Part shown: positions 9,479-18,776 of the stretch, piece after piece
Position numbering within the stretch: the first letter of the stretch is position 1
Layout of the letters: each line of letters opens with the position of its first letter
Origin: Pseudoalteromonas rubra
GTDB lineage: Bacteria > Pseudomonadota > Gammaproteobacteria > Enterobacterales > Alteromonadaceae
Assembly: GCF_005887115.1 (NCBI RefSeq)
Contig: NZ_PNCJ01000005.1
Span: forward strand, 62,001-126,000
Reading direction: 5' to 3'
Length of the DNA stretch: 64,000 nucleotides
Translations under genes and position numbers: made by a program
Notes under the pieces: generated by a model
Seen by the model: the letters and a program-made list of their open reading frames with translations, nothing else
Databases searched by the model: none
Told to the model about the DNA's origin: nothing

Positions 9479-9488
9479 GACCCTATGG

Positions 9489-10316
9489 CTATTCTCCCGT
9501 TGCCTTAAACGCAGCATTAGTACGTACATACAACAACACTTGCTGGTCCGCTGAAAAAGACATGTCTACAGGCAAGTGCGCTGCCACAAAGCTGCCTGCG
9601 TGCAGCATCTGTCGAGCATTTTCCCGCTCGACAGTAAGTTTCCCCTGTATCACCACCGCCTTAAACTCGGTGCCCTCGCTCGACAACGTCATTTTTGTAT
9701 TAGCAGGTAAGCGCAACAGCACACCTGACAAACCATTTTTTTGCCACAAATTAGCCATTTCTATTCCGTTACCGACCAGCTGAGTCGAGGTGCTCTGATC
9801 CAGCCAGGTCAGGTTACTATAGTGAAGGTTAACGGGGCGCTCACCATTGTCGAACTGCTGAGCAGAGGGCTTCACCAGATAAGGACCGCTGTCTATCTCC
9901 AGATAAATCATATTCGCTGGCGCATTGGCTGACGTAATGTGGTCTTCACCTGCGGGTTGGGTCCAGAAAGAGCCCGATGGCATCCACATGGCTTTGGCAG
10001 TAGGGTCGTCGTTATGTAGTGATCCCTCAATCACAATCCCACGGTAAGACACATTGTGAATATGTGGCGGCGATGAGAAGCCGGGTTCAAATCTGACCAG
10101 CATTCCGGTGGCACCAGAACCTGTTCTGTCACCCCACAGGTTTGCCGCTCTTGGGCTTTTATCACCCCGGGCAGGGTTAAGGTAACCCCATTCAATTTGC
10201 TCAGTGCTGATCACTTTGACCTTGTCTTTAGTACTTTGTGCACCAATAGCCGGCAAAGCAAACGGAATAAAAAAGATCCCAGCCAACAGGCTGTTGAGAG
10301 TGTTGAGATTTACCAC
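9489..10316 (-). CDS. DUF4437-like bicupin domain protein, secreted
   Basis: 275 residues with an N-terminal hydrophobic signal (TLNSLLAGIFFIPFALPAIGAQS), then two cupin modules. The first reads RFEPGFSSPPHIHNVSYRGIVIEGS (split here by residue limits in the report; His-x-His is at HIH), the second reads LRLPANTKMTLSSEGTEF and lacks the histidines. The pattern fits DUF4437/ChrR-like cupins. Only the first module looks able to bind metal. The start is a GTG with GGGAGG 9 bases upstream. Divergent from the alpha-2-macroglobulin gene across a 211-bp AT-rich region. The substrate is unknown. Confidence 0.8.
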   Translation of the reverse strand: MVNLNTLNSLLAGIFFIPFALPAIGAQSTKDKVKVISTEQIEWGYLNPARGDKSPRAANLWGDRTGSGATGMLVRFEPGFSSPPHIHNVSYRGIVIEGSLHNDDPTAKAMWMPSGSFWTQPAGEDHITSANAPANMIYLEIDSGPYLVKPSAQQFDNGERPVNLHYSNLTWLDQSTSTQLVGNGIEMANLWQKNGLSGVLLRLPANTKMTLSSEGTEFKAVVIQGKLTVERENARQMLHAGSFVAAHLPVDMSFSADQQVLLYVRTNAAFKATGE

Positions 10317-10412
10317 GGTTATCGGCCTCCCAAAGCAAGCGCAAAATTAATAAGCAATGCGTGTCATGGTAGCCCCTATTGACCTGACGATAAATTGGCT
10401 AAAGATTGAAAT

Positions 10413-10442
10413 ATTATCAATAAAAAAATGATAATCTTGCTA
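10413..10442. promoter_or_regulatory. Possible Fur-like site / inverted repeat between divergent genes
   Basis: ATTATCA (10413-10419) and TGATAAT (10429-10435) form an inverted repeat. The 19 bases from 10424 match the E. coli Fur consensus at 13 of 19 positions by hand count, centred on TGATAATC. Weak evidence; it could simply be AT-rich promoter DNA. Confidence 0.3.
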
Positions 10443-10527
10443 AATAATGCGCCTTTAACCCCTTTCTCTACTGACCAACGTTATAAATTTGCTAAAGTCA
10501 CCAGATACTCCAATACAAGGACTCAAT

Positions 10528-13500
10528 ATGTTACTCAGAGGCGTGCTGTTACTGCTCACCGGCTTAACCTGGGCTACTCAGGCGTTAGAGGTCGCGGATA
10601 TTCGCTTTCATACTCAAAAAAACACCCTCAAACAAATTCTGATCCAATTTGACCAGGATATTGCTCAGCCGGGACAAGTACCGAGCCACGCACAATTAGC
10701 GCATATCACACTCACTGATCAATACAAGCAGCAGTGCCGTTGGCGCTATGTGGCATTCAATAAGCTCAGTTGTGATATACACACAAAAACAAGTGCCTAT
10801 AAACCAGTAAAAGTGCGTGTTGAAGCCGGATTTCCTGGCCTGCACTCTCAGTTACAAAATGACCGTGCAGCAAAGTGGCACAGTGCCAACTGGCCCGTTT
10901 ACATAGGAGAGCGTGAAGAAACGCAGCTTCAGCTGGTTTACTCTGCTGACACAGAAACAGACAAACGCGTTGTATGGGATATCACGCACTCGCTGACCTT
11001 TAAGCTCAATGATCAGTCTATTGTTCCAACAGCGCGACATTATGAGATACCCGATTCAAGACAAAGCTATCAGCTCACATTTGACTTTGCTGAGTCGATA
11101 GATAACGGCAAGCTGGAGGTTGCATTGCCTGCCGGTTTTCAGCCAACAGAAACGCACATTGCATTACCGGCCTCACAACCTATTCACTCCCCGGAGCAAC
11201 GCCCAGAGCCAGAGGTTGAGGCCGAGTTTAAGGGGCTCTTTTGTGTAAAGCCTTTCCCGCGAGCGTCATTCTGGCAAAACGCTTTTAAAGCGCTTCCCCC
11301 TGAAGAGGCAGGCTCCTGTGCCCCAGAAGCACTGGCACTGGGCTTTACCCACAGGGTAGAGAAGTTTTGGCTAATGGAGTCTGTCCTGTCAGCATCGGTT
11401 GCCACGCAACCTGTGATAATCAAAGGCAACGCGCGTGAAAGCCACGAAAGTGACCTGTACTATTATCCCATCGCACTCAAAGGGGAAACGGACTACCAAC
11501 TGGATCTCAGCGCACTACGTTCAGACTCAACGGGGCATCCGTTTAAAAAAGCAGGTATGCTGACACTGAGTACAGGGCCCAGTAGCCCTTACTGGCATAT
11601 CAGCGAGCAATCAGGCAGTGCATATCGGGCACGTACCCCCGCGGCACTGTCTCTGAGCACACGTAATACAGCAGATCTCTCAATTCAATTTTACCCCGTA
11701 TTTGAACTAGCGCAGCTGCATCACTGGCTACAGACAAAAGATAAATCAGAACTCCTTATGCCCTTGTCGGATATGCCGCGTCATATGGATAACCAAATAC
11801 ATCAAACTAACTTGCCTGTCAGTGACCATCTGAAAGACCGAAGTGGCATACTGTTTTACGCTCTCCAAGGCCCGGGTTCGTCCTCTGTTTATGATAGTCA
11901 GATAACAGTACGTAAGCAGCAGCAAACACTGACTGCGTCAGACTTTAACCTGTCTGTCCATCATGGCTCCGGTATTACCCTTTACAACACAGAATTTGAT
12001 ACCGACAAGGCCATCGCTGATGTCGATATTTACCTTGCCTGTGCGTCTTTTAGCGCGCCCAAATATCTTGGCCAAAGTAATCAGCAGGGATTGCTTACGC
12101 TGCCTCCTGAACAGTGGCAGTCTTTACAGCCACAAAACAATGCTGACTGCTGGTTATGGGCCAGCAAAGACACCACACACGCCATAATGGCGCTCACACC
12201 CCAATCCACTGCGGCAATCAGTGGCGAGCTGCTTAAAAGCCAGCCCATTTACCAGCCCAATTCAGCCATCGACTTAAGTGTCATTTTGTATCGTCACACC
12301 AGCGACGGCCTGCAACCTGTGCTCAACAATATCGAGCTCACATTGCAAAGAAGAGGCTCCGAACACAAAGCTCGCCTGGCGCAACAGTCAGTGTCTGAGT
12401 TTGGGCTAAGACAATTTCACCTCCCCGAAGGCGTTGATAAGCAGGGCAGATATCATGTGCACGCCAAGGTAGCGAATACATCTCACTTTTTGGGTTCAAT
12501 TTATGTCTCTGAGTTTATTCCACCTGAGATAGAATTTACCTGGCAACACCCTGACACAGCATATAAAGATCGGCCACTGAACGTCTCTGTGAGTGGCAAA
12601 ACCATGAATGGATTTGATGCTGGCAACCTCAGTGGTGAGCTGAAATACCAGTTTATTCGCTTTGGTTATTCAGATCTGCCCAGTGGCTGGCCACAAGAGT
12701 ATGACTTTAGCAGCAGAAGAGAAAAGCCTGCGAGCCAGCGTAATAACGCCATTCCTCTGAGCACAAATGGCACGCTGTCTTCAGCTACTTTCACGCCAAC
12801 TGAGACTTTGCCACTGGTAAAACTGGCTCTGTCTGGCAGAGTGGTATCAGAACAAGGCGAAGTACAATTTTTCAATCAGCAACTGACCTACTTATCCCGT
12901 GAGCACTACATTGGTGTCCGGGAACAAGACGGACAAGTACATATCATAGCCGTCGACCACTCAGGTAATCCGGTGTCTGTGCCGGCCTCTGTTCATATGG
13001 AAGTTTCAACCACGGAACAGGGCCAACAACGTAAAGAGCAGGTGTTGCTTTGTGAGATCCAGACACCCGCAACCTGTGCTCTGCCCGACAACGAGTCAAA
13101 CTTTTTTTATCTGGATATTCACAGCGGGAAGCAGGGTTACTTGTGGAGACGCACCGTTTTTCGCAGTGACTCTTCACCAGATGAAAGCGAATCGGTTGCC
13201 CAATTCGGCTTAACGGGTAAAAAACACATAACGGCCCAAGCGGAATATACTTTCTCTGTAAACGCCCTCAGAAACGGCGAAATACTGGCTTTTATCACTG
13301 CCGGAGAGTACCAGTCACTGCGCACCTTTACAGTAAAAAAGGGCAGCAACGACTTAACTTTGCAGGTACCGCCCAGCTGGCTACCCGGCTTTCGGATAAC
13401 AGCTGTCATGCCTTACTCGGACCACCATCGAGAAGCGCTACATCAACAGTGGCTGAGTGACGCCAGCACTGCACAGCTCGAATGGCAAGCCCTGCCTCGT

Positions 13501-15831
13501 TTTACACGGGCGGTTTCTGCATCGGCTTTGCCAACCAAACCCGACATGCGCGGCCAGTTTGCCAGCCTTTCCGTCGAGGTGCGCCCCGCTAACGCTTTGT
13601 CAATCAGGGTAGAGCACCCAGAAACAGTGTCAGCCAGTGGTCAGCTGGATATCAGGGTATCCAGCGATCAGGACGCGGATATTCAGCTCTGGCTGGTCAA
13701 TGATGCATTGTTTAATATTGCCAATGCACAGGCAGGCGAGACGCATCTCAATCGATTGTTTAACCGTGAAGGGTATCAGCAAAGCCTTATCAGTGACTAT
13801 AACCTGAGTGACAGACTGGTCGCATCGCAATTTATCCAACAGCTGGATGAGCAATCTTTTAAAGCTCAATATGAAGCAATGATGGTAACCAGATCAAGAC
13901 TCGCCCCACCCGATACATTGTCTCAGGCTCTGGCAAATACCATCTGGCAACCGGTCATCCCCCTTAAAGCTAACCAGACAAAAACAGTCTCACTGCAACT
14001 GCCCCAGTTACTTGGGCGCTGGCGTGTGTTTGTCGTGGCCCTGAATTCACAGAGCACACAGACTTATACAAACACCATCACCAGTCATGCGGGGCTGGAA
14101 TATCACCTCTCTCATGCAGCACATTTTATCCAGGGTGACAAAGCCATAGTCACCATTCGGGCAGAAAACCGATTGGGTAAACCATTACAGGATAAAGTGC
14201 GGCTCACCCTCAATGATAAGACGCTCGCAGAGCACGCCATTGAGGTGCGAGAACAGGAGCCACAGTTGCTTGATGTCACACTCCCTGAGCTGCCACCGGG
14301 TGAATACATATTGCAGCTGCACAGCGAACGAATGACATTCCCGCGACTTTCGGAGTTTAGGGTCAGCGATAGTAGCCGTATTGTGCAGCAGTCATGGCTG
14401 TTAGACCCTGCCCGCCAAAACACCGTGACACTGGCGGAGGGTGTACAGGTCGAATCAGCTGAAGCGCACTCCATTGAGCAGCTCGCCCCCAATTGGTCTG
14501 CACTACAGCAACACCATCAGCATTATCCTCATCAATGTTGGGAGCAAACGCTTTCCAGAGCATTAAGCTACAGTGTAAACCCCCTTGCCAGTGAACTTTG
14601 GCCAGAGGGAAAGCAGGCCCTGCAACAGATGATCACCAAGGGCGCAACTGAGAACTCAAGCTGGCAATTTGGTACGGGATACGCTTACTACCCGCACACC
14701 TACCCAGATCCTATGCTGAGCGCCTACACGCTGCTCGTCAGTCAATGGCTCAATAACAGTTCCCTGAATCTGACTATCGATAAAACAATACCAGAAGCCA
14801 TAAGCCAGGACTTGCTTGAGGCATTACATATAGCAGAGCACCAACGGCGAGCATTTGACGATGACAGTGCCGACTGGCAATGGTGGGCGCTGGCGCAAAG
14901 CCGACAGGTGACACTTGAGCAGGTACTCTCCTGGCGACACACCTTCGGTGTAACGGGCACTCGCAGTAATCTGTTACAACTATTGGCAATGAAAGCGCTC
15001 GGACACGAACAGCCTGAACTGGAGCGTGCACTCACCCGGGTTCTCGACACCGGCTTTGAGGATCAAACCCTCAGTGCGCTGTCAGGTCCGTTGGAGCAAT
15101 GTCTTGCTCTGCTGCTCACTGAGCGCCGGGCATTGAAAGCACAACTCAGCAAACTGGCCATCAGTCGTCAACACCGTCAGGGACATTTTGGCAATACACT
15201 GAATGATGGGATCTGTGCACTGGCCCTGCAAGACCACCAGCATAATGCAGCAGCCCCCGTATCATTGACAGCATCACCTGATGCTCGGAGCAACGAATAT
15301 AAAATAAAGACACCTTTGGCAGAGCCCTACTGGTTAACAGTACAAACCCGTCAGCCTCTGTCATTGTCCAAGACGCAGAGTAATGGTCTGGATGTGACTC
15401 GACGCTATCATATATACAGCAATGACAAATGGCAGCTCTTTGCAGGTCAGGCAATTAAGCCTGGCGATCTGATCAAAGTCACATTAGAGGTCTTTTCGGC
15501 TGATAAGCGAGCACATGTCCTGTTAACCGATACACTGCCGGGCGGGCTGCGATTGCTCAACCCGCAACACAGCCATACTCAGTATAAAAACTGGTTAAAG
15601 GCGGACTCCCCGGATACCAGTCTGCTTATGCAACAGACATCACAAGGGGCACAACAAGTGCTCTGGCATCAGGCATATCTCAGCGCCGGGACGACAACGT
15701 TTGAATATCTGGCACAGGCACAGGCCAGTGGCAACTATCTGGCGCCGCCCGCCAGCGTTGAAATGATGTATCAGCCAGAGATAGCCGGAGACAGCAATGC
15801 ACAGGAAGTGCCTATCAGCACGCGACCCTGA
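10528..15831 (+). CDS. Bacterial alpha-2-macroglobulin family protein
   Basis: About 1767 residues, the size expected for bacterial alpha-2-macroglobulins (macroglobulin domains, then a bait region, then a thioester-containing alpha/alpha toroid). The ATG at 10528 was chosen over 10489 because it follows ACAAGGA and opens a clean Sec signal peptide (MLLRGVLLLLTGLTWATQA). There is no lipobox Cys, unlike many homologues. The thioester motif is Cys1337 in YPHQCWEQTLSR; bacterial family members read CxEQ, so trapping of proteases by a covalent thioester looks possible. The usual partner gene for penicillin-binding protein 1C is absent. Likely role: periplasmic inhibitor of attacking proteases (family knowledge). 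Confidence 0.9.
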   Translation: MLLRGVLLLLTGLTWATQALEVADIRFHTQKNTLKQILIQFDQDIAQPGQVPSHAQLAHITLTDQYKQQCRWRYVAFNKLSCDIHTKTSAYKPVKVRVEAGFPGLHSQLQNDRAAKWHSANWPVYIGEREETQLQLVYSADTETDKRVVWDITHSLTFKLNDQSIVPTARHYEIPDSRQSYQLTFDFAESIDNGKLEVALPAGFQPTETHIALPASQPIHSPEQRPEPEVEAEFKGLFCVKPFPRASFWQNAFKALPPEEAGSCAPEALALGFTHRVEKFWLMESVLSASVATQPVIIKGNARESHESDLYYYPIALKGETDYQLDLSALRSDSTGHPFKKAGMLTLSTGPSSPYWHISEQSGSAYRARTPAALSLSTRNTADLSIQFYPVFELAQLHHWLQTKDKSELLMPLSDMPRHMDNQIHQTNLPVSDHLKDRSGILFYALQGPGSSSVYDSQITVRKQQQTLTASDFNLSVHHGSGITLYNTEFDTDKAIADVDIYLACASFSAPKYLGQSNQQGLLTLPPEQWQSLQPQNNADCWLWASKDTTHAIMALTPQSTAAISGELLKSQPIYQPNSAIDLSVILYRHTSDGLQPVLNNIELTLQRRGSEHKARLAQQSVSEFGLRQFHLPEGVDKQGRYHVHAKVANTSHFLGSIYVSEFIPPEIEFTWQHPDTAYKDRPLNVSVSGKTMNGFDAGNLSGELKYQFIRFGYSDLPSGWPQEYDFSSRREKPASQRNNAIPLSTNGTLSSATFTPTETLPLVKLALSGRVVSEQGEVQFFNQQLTYLSREHYIGVREQDGQVHIIAVDHSGNPVSVPASVHMEVSTTEQGQQRKEQVLLCEIQTPATCALPDNESNFFYLDIHSGKQGYLWRRTVFRSDSSPDESESVAQFGLTGKKHITAQAEYTFSVNALRNGEILAFITAGEYQSLRTFTVKKGSNDLTLQVPPSWLPGFRITAVMPYSDHHREALHQQWLSDASTAQLEWQALPRFTRAVSASALPTKPDMRGQFASLSVEVRPANALSIRVEHPETVSASGQLDIRVSSDQDADIQLWLVNDALFNIANAQAGETHLNRLFNREGYQQSLISDYNLSDRLVASQFIQQLDEQSFKAQYEAMMVTRSRLAPPDTLSQALANTIWQPVIPLKANQTKTVSLQLPQLLGRWRVFVVALNSQSTQTYTNTITSHAGLEYHLSHAAHFIQGDKAIVTIRAENRLGKPLQDKVRLTLNDKTLAEHAIEVREQEPQLLDVTLPELPPGEYILQLHSERMTFPRLSEFRVSDSSRIVQQSWLLDPARQNTVTLAEGVQVESAEAHSIEQLAPNWSALQQHHQHYPHQCWEQTLSRALSYSVNPLASELWPEGKQALQQMITKGATENSSWQFGTGYAYYPHTYPDPMLSAYTLLVSQWLNNSSLNLTIDKTIPEAISQDLLEALHIAEHQRRAFDDDSADWQWWALAQSRQVTLEQVLSWRHTFGVTGTRSNLLQLLAMKALGHEQPELERALTRVLDTGFEDQTLSALSGPLEQCLALLLTERRALKAQLSKLAISRQHRQGHFGNTLNDGICALALQDHQHNAAAPVSLTASPDARSNEYKIKTPLAEPYWLTVQTRQPLSLSKTQSNGLDVTRRYHIYSNDKWQLFAGQAIKPGDLIKVTLEVFSADKRAHVLLTDTLPGGLRLLNPQHSHTQYKNWLKADSPDTSLLMQQTSQGAQQVLWHQAYLSAGTTTFEYLAQAQASGNYLAPPASVEMMYQPEIAGDSNAQEVPISTRP

Positions 15832-15902
15832 GCACAACTCCATCAAACAGGCCAGATTGAAAAAGGTGACAGACCTGAAATTCACTGGCTTGCTTTGCCT
15901 CA

Positions 15903-15936
15903 GTTATATATTTCCAGTACTATGGAATTATATAAC
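15903..15936. promoter_or_regulatory. ArsR operator, long palindrome upstream of the repressor gene
   Basis: A 34-bp imperfect palindrome. GTTATATA on the left mirrors TATATAAC on the right, and the core is TTCCA-N6-TGGAA (15912-15927). It ends 16 bases before the repressor ATG and overlaps the region just upstream of the ribosome site. The same TTCYA-N6-TRGAA core occurs twice before the permease gene, so it is the probable binding site of the ArsR protein. Confidence 0.75.
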
Positions 15937-15952
15937 TGAGGAGTACAACACT

Positions 15953-16303
15953 ATGGATCTGGCATCAGCGGCAGATAAACTCGCCGAACTGGGGCACACA
16001 ACCCGATTGAGCATTTTCCGATATTTGGTGAAAGGTGGCACACAGGGCGTCCCTGTTGGAGAAATACAGGCAGCACTGAATGTACCTGGTTCTACCTTGT
16101 CGCACCATATAAATCGTCTGGTTAAAGTAGGGCTGGTTAAGCAACGCCGAGAAAGCCGGACGCTTTATTGCGTGCCTCAATATGACGCCCTGATTGGACT
16201 AATCGGATTTTTGCAAGAGGAGTGCTGCGCCAATCAGGCCGATGAGCCCGGCTGTGATGATGTGTTATCACAAGACTGTGATACTGCCTGCGATAACACA
16301 TAA
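15953..16303 (+). CDS. ArsR/SmtB family repressor with Cys-rich tail
   Basis: 116 residues. The winged helix-turn-helix spans about residues 8-80, with the recognition helix at PGSTLSHHINRLVKVGLV. It lacks the classical helix-4 metal site. Cysteines sit at 73, 91, 92, 101, 109 and 113, so a CC pair follows the last helix. ArsR proteins with such a pair plus an upstream Cys respond to trivalent (methyl)arsenicals. The ATG at 15953 follows GAGGAG; an upstream in-frame ATG at 15797 lies within the preceding gene and was rejected. The gene faces a flavoprotein and permease that share its operator. Residues 93-104 (ANQADEPGCDDV) almost repeat a stretch of that permease. Confidence 0.9.
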   Translation: MDLASAADKLAELGHTTRLSIFRYLVKGGTQGVPVGEIQAALNVPGSTLSHHINRLVKVGLVKQRRESRTLYCVPQYDALIGLIGFLQEECCANQADEPGCDDVLSQDCDTACDNT

Positions 16304-16314
16304 ATCGACACTAC

Positions 16315-17574
16315 CTAAGAACAACAAGCGCCAGACTGAGCTTCAGGTGCGCCGGGAAATCTCACCTGAACGCGTCTGGCCGCGGCTTCATTACCAGCCA
16401 AAGATTCAACAATCGAGCGGACCTGCTCATAACCGGTCAGCATCAGGAAGGTAGGCGCACGTCCGTAAGACTTCATACCTGCAATGTAAAAGTGCGCATC
16501 ATTATGGGACAGTTCATCGACACCATGGGCACGCACCGATCCGCAACTGTGCAGGTTTGGATCAATCAAAGGCGCAAGCTGTGACGGCGCTTCGACAATC
16601 TGATCCAGATCCAGTCTTAACTCTCGCAACATATCCAGATCAGGCCTGAAGCCAGTGGCAACGATGATGTGATCTGCCTGTATCTCAGCCTGGGTGCCTG
16701 CCACCAAAGAATCGATATCCAGTCCATGGTCAGAACGCGTGATTTGTCTGATCTCTAACTGAGGAAGCAGTTTTAGTGCACCGCGCTCAATCGCTTGTTT
16801 TGCTGCCAGCCCCAGCTGCTTGCGAGCCGGCACTTTATCGTTAATACCTCTGCCCAGTAGTTTATCTATGTTGTTTTTTCGCATTCCCCAGATCACCTCA
16901 GTGCCCGGTTCAGCGGTTTGCAGTTTCAGTAAGTCCAGCGCAATATTCATTGCAGAGTGACCCGCACCTACGACCAATGTTCGCTTATTCATAAAGTCAC
17001 CTCGCTGCGCACCCAAAATATCCGGAATGCCATAATGGACTCTGTCCAGATTTGCCAGCTCACCCGGCACAGGCAGGCCGTCTAACCCCAATGGATTAGG
17101 TGTTGACCAGGTGCCGGAAGCATCAATCACAGCATCGCTATGCAACACCTGAATTCCCTGTCCATTGCGACAATGCACTGCGAAACGAGCACGGTCGCGA
17201 CCTTGTGTTGTGTGCTTACTGATCCCCTCTTTCGACACTCCGAAAACCTCTGTGTTATAAAGGATCCCTTCAGCAAGCTCAGGCAGCTGCGACGCAGGTT
17301 GCAAGTACAGCTCAATCACCTCCTGACCAGTTGGGATAGCATTAAGATCGACGCCTGGCCAGCCATGTCGATTAAGCAAGCTTACAACGGCGTCGTCAAT
17401 CATATAGGACCAGGGCGTAAACAAACTCACATGACCCCACTGGTGCATTGCCGCTCCGGCCGCGTTACCTTTTTCAATGATGGTGGGGCGTATGCCTTTT
17501 TCGACCAGTCTCGCTGCAGCGGCCAGTCCGACAGGTCCGGCACCAATAATAATGACGTCTTTGATTGGTTTCAT
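16315..17574 (-). CDS. FAD/NAD(P)-dependent monooxygenase-like flavoprotein (ArsO-like)
   Basis: 419 residues with an N-terminal FAD-binding motif IIIGAGPVGLAAAARL, an internal NAD(P) motif LVVGAGHSAMNIAL and the ATG motif IIVATGFRPDLDML. The architecture is that of flavin monooxygenases and bacterial thioredoxin-reductase-like oxidoreductases. The C-terminus ends in a vicinal cysteine pair (GACCS), which could bind or transfer a soft metalloid. It lies 78 bp downstream of the ArsP-like permease on the same strand, preceded by AAGAGGTAA, so the two form an operon. It may oxidise or reduce an (organo)arsenical before export; this is inference from context. Confidence 0.85.
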   Translation of the reverse strand: MKPIKDVIIIGAGPVGLAAAARLVEKGIRPTIIEKGNAAGAAMHQWGHVSLFTPWSYMIDDAVVSLLNRHGWPGVDLNAIPTGQEVIELYLQPASQLPELAEGILYNTEVFGVSKEGISKHTTQGRDRARFAVHCRNGQGIQVLHSDAVIDASGTWSTPNPLGLDGLPVPGELANLDRVHYGIPDILGAQRGDFMNKRTLVVGAGHSAMNIALDLLKLQTAEPGTEVIWGMRKNNIDKLLGRGINDKVPARKQLGLAAKQAIERGALKLLPQLEIRQITRSDHGLDIDSLVAGTQAEIQADHIIVATGFRPDLDMLRELRLDLDQIVEAPSQLAPLIDPNLHSCGSVRAHGVDELSHNDAHFYIAGMKSYGRAPTFLMLTGYEQVRSIVESLAGNEAAARRVQVRFPGAPEAQSGACCS

Positions 17575-17652
17575 ATCAGATTACCTCTTGATTGAATGTG
17601 TCCAAGTCTCGCTGTCGTTCAGGCTCACAGCGCAAAAAGGACGTGCCATAAT

Positions 17653-18660
17653 TTAAAAAATAAGCGTGTACAGATATCCCGCAGTAATCGCCATCCCAAG
17701 CACGACACTCAGAAAAGCCAGTATCATCTGTGTTCTGAAGATGGATTTAAGCAGAATGACTTCGGTCAGGCTGGCACCCGCACTGCCAATGATCAGTGCC
17801 ATAACCGAGCCCAGTGCCATGCCTTTTTGCACTAAACCGGCACTCAGAGGGATCACTGCCGAAGCACGAATGTAAAGGGGGATACCAATCACGGCCGCAA
17901 GGGGGATTGCGTACCATTTATTCTCACCGGCATACTCAACGATGAGCTCCGTCGGAACAAAACCGTAAATAAATGACCCAATGGTGATACCAAGCAACAG
18001 ATAAGGCAGGGTAGTGCGAAAGTCTTTCCAGGTGGCCCGCCAGATCCGTAACCAGCGATTTTCTGCAGGCGTGGCTGCCTCATTAGAGTTTTGCACTGCA
18101 CAACCGCGCTGCTGGTTAACGGACGTTTGTGAGTCAGCAGGGACGTCTGCACAGCCCGGTTTGTCTGCCTGATTAGCACTACAAGCAGATTGGCTGACCG
18201 CAGCCTGGTAGGCTTCGTCCCGCACATAACGTTCAAACCCCAGCCGCTCCAGTGCATAGCCAGACACCACAGACGTGACAAGTGCAACGACAAAATAAAA
18301 TAGCGCCACATCGAGGCCGAATGTCACTATCAATAACCCGATAACAATGGGGTTTAACAACGGGCTGGAAAATAAGAACACGGTAACCGGCCCAAACCCG
18401 GCGCGTGCCTGCAACAGGCCTTTGAGAAAGGGTATCGTTGAACAGGAACAAAACGGCGTGATGGCGCCCAGCAGCGCAGCAATCATATAACCCTTGCCTT
18501 TACGTGCACTCAGGTTTTCCCGGACCTTTTCTGGTGTGATGTATTCCTGCAGCACACCCACTAAATAACTCACTACAAGAAACAACACAGTTAATTCCGC
18601 AGCGAGGAACACAAACATATCGGCCGCTTCTTCAAGCATGACCTGCATTTCTGGTGACAT
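17653..18660 (-). CDS. ArsP-like permease (DUF318 family), probable organoarsenical exporter
   Basis: 335 residues with about eight membrane segments in two halves. The diagnostic motif ITPFCSCSTIPFLKG (Cys71 and Cys73) is the ArsP/DUF318 signature associated with efflux of trivalent organoarsenicals. The central cytoplasmic loop (about 150-200) is long and cysteine-bearing (Cys160, 170, 187). Residues 162-173 read ANQADKPGCADV, nearly the same as a stretch in the ArsR repressor across the locus. GGGAGA lies 5 bases before the ATG. Two copies of the ArsR core operator lie just upstream, so the gene is probably induced by arsenicals together with the downstream flavoprotein. Confidence 0.88.
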   Translation of the reverse strand: MSPEMQVMLEEAADMFVFLAAELTVLFLVVSYLVGVLQEYITPEKVRENLSARKGKGYMIAALLGAITPFCSCSTIPFLKGLLQARAGFGPVTVFLFSSPLLNPIVIGLLIVTFGLDVALFYFVVALVTSVVSGYALERLGFERYVRDEAYQAAVSQSACSANQADKPGCADVPADSQTSVNQQRGCAVQNSNEAATPAENRWLRIWRATWKDFRTTLPYLLLGITIGSFIYGFVPTELIVEYAGENKWYAIPLAAVIGIPLYIRASAVIPLSAGLVQKGMALGSVMALIIGSAGASLTEVILLKSIFRTQMILAFLSVVLGMAITAGYLYTLIF

Positions 18661-18685
18661 ACGTCTCTCCCGGTTTAATTTACAT

Positions 18686-18741
18686 TTCTAGTATTATGGA
18701 AATATAAATTTAGATCAATAATTATTTCCATAAATATAGAA
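18686..18741. promoter_or_regulatory. Two ArsR operator copies upstream of the permease
   Basis: TTCTA-GTATTA-TGGAA at 18686-18701 and TTCCA-TAAATA-TAGAA at 18726-18741. Their centres are 40 bp apart (about four helical turns), which would put two repressor dimers on the same face of the DNA. The core matches the palindrome before the repressor gene. The proximal site begins 26 bases upstream of the permease ATG. Confidence 0.7.
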
Positions 18742-18776
18742 ATATGGGATTTAAAACCAGTCTTGCCCTATGCGCG

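Noticed and set aside
15797..15952. Upstream start of the ArsR gene
   Set aside because: It lies inside the alpha-2-macroglobulin gene and crosses the operator; the ATG at 15953 has a strong ribosome site.
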